From assembly GCF_900096945.1 (NCBI RefSeq), contig NZ_FMKA01000010.1, positions 59,498-123,497 of the forward strand: 64,000 nt of DNA, written 5' to 3'. Shown here piece after piece: positions 1 through 7,464 of this stretch (the stretch's first letter is position 1; every line of letters starts with the position of its first letter). A program made the translations under genes and the position numbers. The notes under the pieces are model-generated. The model ran no database searches. It saw only the letters and a list, made by a program, of their open reading frames with translations, and was not told the DNA's origin. Source of the stretch: Anaerobium acetethylicum. GTDB lineage: Bacteria; Bacillota; Clostridia; Lachnospirales; Lachnospiraceae.

Positions 1-20
1 GGAGCAGCTGATCGGGCATC

Positions 21-848
21 TCAGTGCCTCAGCTCCCGGAATTCATTCGGGGTCATCTGCTCCGTTTTTTTGAAGACAGAGCAGAAGTAGCTGCTGTCGC
101 TGAAGCCTGACATGGCTGCGACTTCTTTGATTTTTTTGTCAGGATACTGAATCAGATACGTTTTTGCATGGACCATCCGTATGTTCAGCAGATAATCGGA
201 TACGGATGTGCCTGTGGATTTTTTGAAAAGGGTGCAGAGATATTCCCTGGAAAGCTGCACGGATTCTGCGATATCGTAAAGTGAAATCTGTTCTTTAAAG
301 TGAAGCTCCATAAAGCGTGCTGCATTCAAAATCTTCTGATTGGAAATGCTGCCTGCTGAAGTGGAGCTTTTTGTGATATTGACAGACAGGTCCAGAATCA
401 GCTGGTAGAGTATTTTGGAAGTCTCCAGAGCCTTGTCGGGAAGGCCGGACTGATAGATATCGTAAATTTCCTGTTCCGAAGCAAGTGTTTTTTCAGGCTC
501 CTGCAGGGAATAGACGCCCGGATTTCCAAATCCAAGGGACGACAGCAGTCCGGCAGCGCAGGAACCGCTGAAGCACAGAAAATTCGTTACCCACAGGTCC
601 GTGACCGCATAATATTCATGGGGGATGTCCATGGGCAGATAGACGCCGCAGCCTTCCGGAATGAGAAAGCTCTGCTGATCCAGGATCAGCCTGCCTTTCC
701 CCTTTACGCTTTGTACCCACTGATAAAAGGGAACCCCGTTTGCACGGACAACAGGCTCCTGGAGATGGAACAGGCCCATACCGTCAAGAGCCAGCGGAAG
801 GCCTGGATAACGCTTAGAATCGCTTGTAAACAGAAGTTTTTCTGACAT
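21..848 (-). CDS. AraC-family transcriptional regulator
   Basis: A 275-residue one-component regulator. The N-terminal half looks like a cupin-type sugar-sensing domain (the stretch around PEGCGVYLPMDIPHEYY is typical). The last ~100 residues carry two helix-turn-helix motifs of the AraC/XylS type (ISLYDIAESVQLSREYLCTL, then VAAMSGFSDSSYFCSVFKK). There is no receiver domain. The start is preceded on the minus strand by AAGGTGG about 6 nt upstream. It is transcribed divergently from the GH3 gene, so it probably controls that gene and perhaps the deglycosidase genes beyond it, responding to a plant glycoside. The effector is unknown. The family call is secure; the target is inferred from position. 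Confidence 0.9.
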   Translation of the reverse strand: MSEKLLFTSDSKRYPGLPLALDGMGLFHLQEPVVRANGVPFYQWVQSVKGKGRLILDQQSFLIPEGCGVYLPMDIPHEYYAVTDLWVTNFLCFSGSCAAGLLSSLGFGNPGVYSLQEPEKTLASEQEIYDIYQSGLPDKALETSKILYQLILDLSVNITKSSTSAGSISNQKILNAARFMELHFKEQISLYDIAESVQLSREYLCTLFKKSTGTSVSDYLLNIRMVHAKTYLIQYPDKKIKEVAAMSGFSDSSYFCSVFKKTEQMTPNEFRELRH

Positions 849-970
849 CTTATAACCACCTTAATATTTTAATATAAATACGAATATCCTATGATTTAAC
901 TTGTGAGTAAACAGGTATATAGTATTAATATAACAATATAACAGATGAAATGCAAGGAGAGGTATCATAT

Positions 971-3202
971 ATGGACAGAGAAATCAAGAGAAGAGCAGAG
1001 GACCTTCTGCGTCAGATGACGCTGGAAGAAAAGATAGGGCAGATGAACCAGCTGTCGCCGTCAATCGTAGGCGGATTCGAGGTGCCGTTTGAAGAACTGA
1101 TTGAAATGATGACGGACGGAAGGATCAGCCATGAAGAATTCAACAACATCCTGATGAATTCAGAGAAGGATTTTCACGAGGATGACATCCGCGCAGGAAG
1201 GATAGGGTCCTGCCTGATGAATGACCCGAAAAAGGCAAATGAACTGCAGAAAATAGCCATGGAGGAAAGCAGGCTCGGGATTCCGCTGATCATCGGATTC
1301 GACGTGATCCACGGATTCCAGACCGTGTTCCCGATTCCCCTTGCAGAGGCGGGAAGCTTTGATACCGAAGTGTTTCAGGAGTCTGCCGCAATTGCAGCCA
1401 GAGAGGCGAGGAGCCACGGAATCCAGTGGACCTTTGCGCCGATGCTTGATATTGCAAGGGATGCCAGATGGGGGAGGATCAGCGAGTCGCCGGGAGAAGA
1501 CCCATACTTAAGCGCAGTTTACGGAGAGGCAAAGGTCAAAGGCTTCCAGGGGGAAGAGGCTCCTGAAAAAGGGATTGACAGGGAACATCTTGCGGCCTGT
1601 CTGAAGCATTTTGTTGCGTACGGAGCTGTGGAGGGCGGCAAGGACTATAATACGGTAAGCATGTCGAAATCCATGCTGCACAACGGCTATCTTCCGCCAT
1701 TTAAAAAGGCAGTGGAAGCAGGAGCCATGACTGCCATGGCGGCCTTCAATGATTTCAACGGGGTGCCGTGCACGACAAATCCTTACCTGCTGCGGACAGT
1801 CCTGAAAGAAGAGTACGGGTTTGAAGGCTATGTGGTAAGCGATGCCAATGCTGTATTGGAATGCGTGAACCATGGATTTGCAGAGGACAGAAAAGATGCG
1901 TCCGTGAAAGCTGCCAATGCCGGAATGGATATGGATATGGGAACTAGCTGCTTCATTGAGAACCTGGAGCAGGCGGTGAAAGAAGGGCTTGTGTCGGAGC
2001 AGGTGATCGACGACGCAGTGCGAAGGATCCTGTATGTGAAAATGACCCTGGGACTTTTTGAAAATCCGTATCTGTCGGAAGAAGAGATTGAAAAATACGA
2101 TGTTCTTCCTGCGGAACATGTTGCAGCATCTTTAGAGGCGGCTAAGAAATCCATCGTGCTTCTGAAAAACGAAAAGGTGCTGCCGGTTAAAAAAGAGACA
2201 AGAATTGCACTGGCAGGAAGGCTGGCAGACATGCCGGAAGAAGTCATGGGTGCATGGGCAATCGCAGGACGCACTTCTGACTGCGTCAGCATAAAGCAGG
2301 GACTGGAAAACAGGAATGCGAAGATGAAATACTATCCTTGCTGCGGTCCGGAAGGGGATCTGAACGAAGACGAGATAAGCATACTTTTCGGGAATCTGGA
2401 AGAAACGGATGTGATTGTTGCCGTTTTGGGAGAGACATCATCCATGAGCGGAGAAGCAGCGTCCCGTGCGGACATCACCCTGCCGGGAGAGCAGCGCAGC
2501 TTCCTGAAACGTCTCAAAGAGACTGGGAAACCGGTAGTCCTATGCATGATGAATGGGCGTCCCCTTGCCCTTGACTGGGAAGCAGAGAACATAGATGCAA
2601 TCGTGGAATGCTGGCAGCTGGGCATTCAGATGGGAAATGCAGTGGCAGAAGTGCTTTACGGGGAATATAATCCGACCGGGAAGCTTGCGGCAACATTTCC
2701 TGCACTGACCGGACAATGCCCGATGTACTATAATCATCCAAGCACAGGACGTCCCGGCAGCAGGAGTAAATTCACCTCCCGCTATCTGGATGCACCTCTG
2801 GAACCCCTGTATCCGTTTGGCTACGGACTGAGCTATACAACGTTTGCATATAAGGGTCTGTCAGTGACTGAAGAGGCAGACTGCCTGAAGATACAGGTGG
2901 AAATAGAAAATACGGGAATGCGGGAAGGGGAAGAGACCATCCAGCTTTATATGCAGGATGTTACGGCAAGTCTGGTCCGCCCGGTAAAAGAACTGAAAGG
3001 CTTCTGCAAAGTGACACTGAAGCCGGGAGAGAGCAAAAAAGCGAGCATGATTTTGGACAAAAAGGATATGGGCTTCTATGATGACGATTACGAATATCAT
3101 CTGGAGGACGGGGAATTCCGTATCTATGCGGGCGCCAATGCAAGGGACTGCCTGATGGAAAGCATTAGGATCTGCAGGTTTTCGAAGGAGGACGTGATGT
3201 AA
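971..3202 (+). CDS. Glycoside hydrolase family 3 beta-glycosidase
   Basis: A 743-residue cytoplasmic enzyme (no signal peptide) with the GH3 layout: N-terminal TIM barrel, alpha/beta sandwich, then a fibronectin-III-like C-terminal domain. The nucleophile is probably Asp291 in the VVSDANAV motif, and KHFVAYG is the usual substrate-pocket motif. GH3 enzymes of this type release beta-linked glucose or xylose from oligosaccharides or aryl glycosides. I chose ATG 971 because AAGGAGAGG at 954-962 sits 8 nt upstream; the ATG at 950 would place that site inside the gene. The last residues and stop codon lie inside the left part of a family A repeat, so the original C-terminus may have been altered. 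Substrate specificity cannot be read from sequence alone. Confidence 0.92.
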   Translation: MDREIKRRAEDLLRQMTLEEKIGQMNQLSPSIVGGFEVPFEELIEMMTDGRISHEEFNNILMNSEKDFHEDDIRAGRIGSCLMNDPKKANELQKIAMEESRLGIPLIIGFDVIHGFQTVFPIPLAEAGSFDTEVFQESAAIAAREARSHGIQWTFAPMLDIARDARWGRISESPGEDPYLSAVYGEAKVKGFQGEEAPEKGIDREHLAACLKHFVAYGAVEGGKDYNTVSMSKSMLHNGYLPPFKKAVEAGAMTAMAAFNDFNGVPCTTNPYLLRTVLKEEYGFEGYVVSDANAVLECVNHGFAEDRKDASVKAANAGMDMDMGTSCFIENLEQAVKEGLVSEQVIDDAVRRILYVKMTLGLFENPYLSEEEIEKYDVLPAEHVAASLEAAKKSIVLLKNEKVLPVKKETRIALAGRLADMPEEVMGAWAIAGRTSDCVSIKQGLENRNAKMKYYPCCGPEGDLNEDEISILFGNLEETDVIVAVLGETSSMSGEAASRADITLPGEQRSFLKRLKETGKPVVLCMMNGRPLALDWEAENIDAIVECWQLGIQMGNAVAEVLYGEYNPTGKLAATFPALTGQCPMYYNHPSTGRPGSRSKFTSRYLDAPLEPLYPFGYGLSYTTFAYKGLSVTEEADCLKIQVEIENTGMREGEETIQLYMQDVTASLVRPVKELKGFCKVTLKPGESKKASMILDKKDMGFYDDDYEYHLEDGEFRIYAGANARDCLMESIRICRFSKEDVM

Positions 3203-3385
3203 AACATGTTCATTCGCAGCGCGCTCTCGCTTAGATGAAGACGTAGTGGTACGTAGGGCCGCAGAATACGCGGCCCAAGTGCCAACGTCTTCATAAAGCT
3301 GCTCATTGAATCATGTTTTGCATCACTGCGTGTTGGATGGCGAATGCGCAAATTGACGAAGCTAAACGTTAGAAGAGGGCTTGAT
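3178..3385 (+). repeat. Family A structured repeat, copy A1
   Basis: Nested inverted repeat shared with three other sites in this window. The core is a long hairpin: GAAGACGT at about 3237 pairs with ACGTCTTC at about 3285, with GGGCCGC/GCGGCCC near the tip. An outer arm TGCGCAAATTGACG near 3345 and a degraded GAGGGCTT end follow. The left outer arm is missing. The GH3 stop codon (3200-3202) lies inside the repeat. Confidence 0.85.
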
Positions 3386-3460
3386 ACGCTAGTCGTAATA
3401 GGAAATTACTTACTATGAGATAGAAACGCTTTGTGTAGGATCCAGAGCCAGAGGCATGAA

Positions 3461-3505
3461 AAAAAGTGGGCAAAAAGTGACATCGACTTTTTGCTCACTT
3501 TTTTT
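3461..3505 (+). terminator. Rho-independent terminator after GH3
   Basis: AAAAAGTGGGCAAAAAGT pairs with ACTTTTTGCTCACTTTTT around a 7-nt loop and ends in a T run. It also has an A run on the 5' side, so it could work in both directions. It isolates GH3 from the deglycosidase genes. The rest of 3506-3699 is AT-rich, with a TATAAT at 3590 but no good -35, which would suit an activator-dependent promoter. Confidence 0.8.
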
Positions 3506-3699
3506 ATAATAAAGGAAAAAGACAAAAACAGGTCAAAATTATTGCTGGAATACTGCAAAATCTAACAAGAAAATATTGCTGTCATTTTATATAATAGTAT
3601 ATAGAAAGCAGTCAGGTCTGCAGCAGTCCGGCATATGATCGCTCATGTAGGACGCAGGTCTGGGCTGCTGCTCAAATTTTGGAACAGGAGAAAATGATT

Positions 3700-4131
3700 A
3701 TGGGATTTGCAATGAGAATGAAGCTGAATGATGAGATCATAAATGCAAAGTCGGTCAGAAGCATGTATATCAATGGTGAGAAGAACGGTTTTGAGTTTGA
3801 TGTGCAGCTGGCTTACTACCGCGGACATTATCTGTCAGACATCGAACTCCTGGAGGTTTATGCGGACGGTGAGAAGATGCCAGCGGAGTCAGTCACTTTT
3901 GAATTGAGGGGAAAGGAAATGCCTCTTTACAAGCTGAATTATGCGATGACTGAATTCTGGAGTCAGGTGGAGCCGGCAACCATCCGTGTCATCAAAAAAG
4001 GCGGACTGGCGGCAGGGAAGCACAGCCTGGAATTGAAATTGATGCTGCGTATTCCATACATGGCCCTTGGCGGTGATCATACATATATGCCGCTCGACAG
4101 CGGGGATGCGGTTGATATTGAAATTGCATAA
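3700..4131 (+). CDS. C-glycoside deglycosidase beta-subunit-like protein (DUF6379)
   Basis: A 143-residue soluble, beta-rich protein resembling the small subunit of C-glycoside deglycosidases (the DUF6379/CGDB family). In characterised bacteria that subunit pairs with a xylose-isomerase-like alpha subunit to cleave the carbon-carbon bond of 3-keto C-glycosides. The gene immediately upstream of such an alpha subunit fits that pairing. Start ATG 3700 lies 9 nt after AGGAG (3686-3690); ATG 3694 is only 3 nt away and less likely. The stop codon falls in the end of a short family B relic. The same small domain may also serve lyases acting on 3-keto O-glycosides, so the exact bond cleaved is uncertain. 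Confidence 0.78.
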   Translation: MGFAMRMKLNDEIINAKSVRSMYINGEKNGFEFDVQLAYYRGHYLSDIELLEVYADGEKMPAESVTFELRGKEMPLYKLNYAMTEFWSQVEPATIRVIKKGGLAAGKHSLELKLMLRIPYMALGGDHTYMPLDSGDAVDIEIA

Positions 4132-4195
4132 CAGTTCAGGATCGTTGTACGGCGAAGCGTTATTATGCGGAGAAGGACATCGTCCTGAATAGTTG
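4129..4195 (+). repeat. Short family B relic
   Basis: About 67 bp bounded by TAACAGTTCAGGA on the left and TCCTGAATAGTTGC on the right. These are imperfect inverted copies of the family B ends. The first three bases are the stop codon of the upstream gene. Confidence 0.6.
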
Positions 4196-4222
4196 CAAAT
4201 TGCAGATTAGGAGAGCAGGAAT

Positions 4223-5206
4223 ATGAGTGATATAAAATTAGGTGCAACGCTGTTCTGTTATGGAACAGAGTATGCAAGGAAGCAGTATGATTTTGAAGAG
4301 TGCGTGAAGCAGGCGGCGCTGGCAGGCGCCACTGGGTATGAGATTGTCGGGACGCAGATGCTCCCTTCCTACCCAAATGTCAGCGATGAATTTTTAGGGC
4401 TTGTGAACGATCTGAAGGTGAAATACGGAATCGGTCCTGTCGGCTATGGTGCGAACAATGACAGGGGGATGCGCTGGGACCGTGACCTGAACGACGACGA
4501 GATGCTTGCGGATGCGGTCATTGACCTGAAGGCTGCAAATAAACTGGGCTGTAAAGTCATGCGTTCCCAGTATATGCTTTCGCCGGCAGCATTTGAAAGG
4601 CTCGCGCCATATGCAAAGCTGTATGACGTAAAGGTGGGAATCGAGATACACAATCCGGCGACGCCGGGATCCCCCGTTATGAAGGAATATCTGGAAGTGA
4701 TAAAAAGAACAGGTTCCAGGCATCTGGGATTCATACCTGATTTTGGATGCTTTTCCATCGCACCAAATAAGCCGCACTGGATAAAAGCCCTGAAAGCCGG
4801 CGTTGAAGAAAAGCATCTTCAGATGGCGGCAGACATGCGCTATCAGGGGATTGCGATTGAGGAAGCGCAGAAGAAGCTGATGGAGGCAGGAGCACACCCT
4901 GCAATCAACACCGCGCTGCAGGGGATGTATGGATTTGTACAGTTCCGCCCTAAATCAGCATTACCGGGGCTTCTGGAAGAGCTGAAGGAAATCCTGCCTT
5001 ACTGCTTCGAGATGCACGGAAAATTCCATTACCTGGATGAGGACTGCGTGGAGCCGAGCATTCCGTATAAGGAAATTCTTGATGTGCTGAAAGAGTCGGA
5101 TTTTGACGGCTACATCATCAGCGAGTATGAGGATGAGCTGTATTGCGGTGGCACGGAATTCACAAAGCGCCATATCGCCATGGAAAAAGAACTGCTGGGA
5201 TACTAA
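4223..5206 (+). CDS. C-glycoside deglycosidase alpha-subunit-like TIM-barrel protein
   Basis: A 327-residue xylose-isomerase-like TIM barrel of the sugar phosphate isomerase/epimerase superfamily. Probable metal ligands are Glu141 (VGIEIHNP), Asp173 (IPDFG), His265 (EMHGKFH) and Glu301 (IISEYEDE). This Glu/Asp/His/Glu set is what C-glycoside deglycosidase alpha subunits use to hold Mn2+. RBS AGGAGAG lies just upstream of ATG 4223. Together with the preceding small subunit it would form the catalytic complex that eliminates an aglycone from a 3-keto-glycoside. The Gfo/Idh/MocA oxidase needed to make the 3-keto sugar is not in this window and must lie elsewhere if the pathway is complete. Function is by family and pairing, not proven. 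Confidence 0.75.
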   Translation: MSDIKLGATLFCYGTEYARKQYDFEECVKQAALAGATGYEIVGTQMLPSYPNVSDEFLGLVNDLKVKYGIGPVGYGANNDRGMRWDRDLNDDEMLADAVIDLKAANKLGCKVMRSQYMLSPAAFERLAPYAKLYDVKVGIEIHNPATPGSPVMKEYLEVIKRTGSRHLGFIPDFGCFSIAPNKPHWIKALKAGVEEKHLQMAADMRYQGIAIEEAQKKLMEAGAHPAINTALQGMYGFVQFRPKSALPGLLEELKEILPYCFEMHGKFHYLDEDCVEPSIPYKEILDVLKESDFDGYIISEYEDELYCGGTEFTKRHIAMEKELLGY

Positions 5207-5304
5207 GATCAAAAGGCGTCTATGAAGAATATAGTCCTGATCAGTTGCCGGGTTAGGACATCGTTCTGATTAGTTACCTGATAGTCACATATGCGAAAGG
5301 GGAA

Positions 5305-5334
5305 ATGGGAATATCAGATTTTCCCATAAAATGA
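5305..5334 (+). other. Possible 9-codon leader ORF coupled to GH43
   Basis: ATG 5305 is preceded by AAAGGGG and reads nine codons to a TGA that overlaps the GH43 start as ATGA. The GH43 start itself has no good ribosome site, so translation might reach it by coupling from this mini-ORF. This is speculative. Confidence 0.3.
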
Positions 5335-6959
5335 AAATGAATAAAATAAAAAATCCAATACTGCCAGGATTCTATCCCGACCCGTCGATCTGCAGGGTCG
5401 GCGAAGATTATTATATGGTATGCTCCAGTTTTGAACTTTATCCCGGAATACCTGTATTCCATAGCAAAGATCTTGCTAACTGGGAGCAGATATCCTACGC
5501 AATGAATAAGGAAAACGGATTCCATGTAAATGCCAACGTAATAAGCGGGGGCGTAATGGCTCCTACAATCCGCTATCACGAGGGATTATTCTATATCATC
5601 AATGCCAATTTCGGCGATAAAGGGAACTTTATCGTGACAGCTGAAGATCCTGCGGGAAAATGGTCGGATCCCTGCTGGATTCCTGAAATCACGGATCTCG
5701 ATGCCTCTCTTTTTTTCGATGACGACGGGAAAGTCTACATCGTAAGTCCTGGCAAAGCAAATGAGGACAACGGACGCGGTATCTTTATCACGGGGTTTGA
5801 TATCCGCACGATGAAGCCGGTTGGGGAAAAAACGCACATATGGAACAGCGCCATGAGGAATGCAGCGTCACCGGAATCGCCACATATCTATCATATAGGA
5901 GAGTATTATTATCTGATGATAGCCGAAGGCGGAACGGAGCATTATCATGCCGTGACCGTGGCAAGGAGCAGAAGGCTGACAGACTGGTATGAGGGAAATC
6001 CTGCAAACCCGGTGCTGACCCACAGGCATCTTGGATTTTCTTATCCGGTCGACAATATCGGACATGCGGATTTTGTCGATACGCCGGACGGCGAATGGTA
6101 TGCTGTTATGCTTGGATCCAGAATCATTGAGGGACAGCACAAGAATCTGGGGCGCGAGACTTATATCTGCCCGGTGATCTGGGAACGCGACTGGCCGGTA
6201 TTCTGTCCGGGAACCGGAAAAGTGGAAATGGAATATCCTGCCGTGCCGGGACTCCAGTGGACGGAATTCCCAAAACAGCCGGAAAAGGACGACTTTGAGA
6301 AAGCGGAACTGGGACTCTGCTGGAGCTTCTGGGGGACACCTTATCAGGAGTTCTGGAATATACAGGACAGTAAGCTTCGTTTGAAATGCCTGTCCAGACC
6401 GATTACCAGACAGTTAGATCCAATCATAGTCGGCAAGCCTGACATGAAAAAGGATGATTGTGTAAGCTTCATCGGGAGAAGGCAGACTGCCATTGATTTT
6501 GAAGCATCCTGTAAGATGAAATTCGCGCCGCAAGAAAAAGAAACGGCAGGTTTCGTTATTATGCAGGCGAGCAACCACCAGTATCGTCTGGAAAGGAAAC
6601 AGGAAGACGGTCAGCAGATACTGCAGCTTGTGCTGGTGACTACTGAGATGTCCAGTGCGCCTCATATACCAGGATTCAAGAGCATGACCCGGGAAACCGT
6701 TCTGGCATCTATACAACACGAGGGTGAAGAGATTATCCTTGGCGTAAAAGTGAAAGGGCAGGATTACAGCTTCTTTTACGGCAGCGATGAAGGAGAGCTC
6801 TCCTCTATTTTCGACCATGCGGATGGAAAACTGATCAATCCGGAGATTGTCGGGGGAATGGTCGGCACGATGATCGGCATGTTTGCAAGCGGAAATGGAA
6901 AAGAGAGTGATAATCGTGCAGAATTCGAATGGTTCAGGTACGTGACAGAAGCGCTGTAG
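5331..6959 (+). CDS. Glycoside hydrolase family 43 (beta-xylosidase-like)
   Basis: A 542-residue cytoplasmic enzyme. The first ~310 residues form the GH43 five-bladed propeller, with catalytic base Asp17 in YPDPS, pKa modulator Asp124 in DLDASLF and acid Glu182 in SPESPHIY. The C-terminal ~200 residues resemble the concanavalin-like beta-sandwich domain found in GH43 beta-xylosidases. Such enzymes trim xylose or arabinose from oligosaccharides. The call to a xylosidase-like subgroup rests on the NPILPGFYPDPS opening. It follows the deglycosidase pair in the same direction, separated by degenerate family B-like sequence. The start lacks a strong ribosome site of its own. Confidence 0.9.
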   Translation: MKMNKIKNPILPGFYPDPSICRVGEDYYMVCSSFELYPGIPVFHSKDLANWEQISYAMNKENGFHVNANVISGGVMAPTIRYHEGLFYIINANFGDKGNFIVTAEDPAGKWSDPCWIPEITDLDASLFFDDDGKVYIVSPGKANEDNGRGIFITGFDIRTMKPVGEKTHIWNSAMRNAASPESPHIYHIGEYYYLMIAEGGTEHYHAVTVARSRRLTDWYEGNPANPVLTHRHLGFSYPVDNIGHADFVDTPDGEWYAVMLGSRIIEGQHKNLGRETYICPVIWERDWPVFCPGTGKVEMEYPAVPGLQWTEFPKQPEKDDFEKAELGLCWSFWGTPYQEFWNIQDSKLRLKCLSRPITRQLDPIIVGKPDMKKDDCVSFIGRRQTAIDFEASCKMKFAPQEKETAGFVIMQASNHQYRLERKQEDGQQILQLVLVTTEMSSAPHIPGFKSMTRETVLASIQHEGEEIILGVKVKGQDYSFFYGSDEGELSSIFDHADGKLINPEIVGGMVGTMIGMFASGNGKESDNRAEFEWFRYVTEAL

Positions 6960-7014
6960 TAGCTTCGGCCATGGGAGCTTTTACTGGTCTTATGGTCATA
7001 GATAATGTATAATA

Positions 7015-7144
7015 GTAACTATTAAGAACCCTGGTTGCGCAAGGTGTTTTATGCTGATTTTGCATAAAAATCCGAGTTCAGCATGCGCCAAATTGCCGGT
7101 TTTGCAATTTGTGTGCATCATATGTGACTATGAAGGAATGTAAC
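7015..7144 (-). repeat. Family B repeat, copy B1
   Basis: A MITE-like element in the same orientation as B3 and opposite to B2. It holds two internal hairpins: TTTTATGC...GCATAAAA and AAATTGC...GCAATTT. It is bounded by GTAACTATT on the left and a decayed ATGAAGGAATGTAAC on the right. It lies between GH43 and the histidine kinase. Confidence 0.8.
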
Positions 7145-7165
7145 CTGACTAATATGAATTGAGAA

Positions 7166-7204
7166 TAAATAAGACTGGCTGATTATGATAGCTGGTCTTA
7201 TTTA
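7166..7204. terminator. Hairpin terminator after GH43
   Basis: AATAAATAAGACTGGCT and AGCTGGTCTTATTTAG form a stem with two mismatches around a 9-nt loop. A/T-rich flanks on both sides make it plausible in both directions. It ends the deglycosidase/GH43 transcript. Confidence 0.6.
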
Positions 7205-7219
7205 GCTCATAAAACCAGC

Positions 7220-7421
7220 GTGTCAAAAGCCCTCTTGAAACATTCGGCTTCGTCAATTTGCACATTCGCCATCCAACACACAGTTATGCAAAACATGATT
7301 CAATGAGTAGCTTTATGAAGACGTTGGCACTTGGGCCGCGTGTTCTGCGGCCCTATGTACCACTACGTCTTCATCTAAGCGAGAGCGCGCTGCGAATGAA
7401 CATGTTTTGCATCACGTCCTA
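7220..7421 (-). repeat. Family A structured repeat, copy A2 (inverted)
   Basis: Reverse-orientation copy of the family A element. It begins with the outer arm GTGTCAAAAGCCC at 7220 and the next arm CGTCAATTTGCACA. It then carries the central hairpin (GAAGACGT/ACGTCTTC with GGGCCGC/GCGGCCC) and stops at GCATCACGTCC. Like A1, it lacks the opposite outer arm. A1 and A2 face each other across the deglycosidase/GH43 genes. Confidence 0.85.
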
Positions 7422-7464
7422 TAGGAAAAATAACACTTCGCATATCCGGAGGAAGGAAAGCATC

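Noticed and set aside
3124..3351. Minus-strand reading frame in repeat A1 with look-alikes in A2 and A4 (MSSFMKTL...ALRMNMF)
   Set aside because: The frame recurs only because the repeat recurs. There is no ribosome site, and the sequence differences follow base pairing, not codons.
7258..7464. N-terminal extension of the first histidine kinase
   Set aside because: It translates repeat A2. A proper start with a ribosome site exists at 7465.
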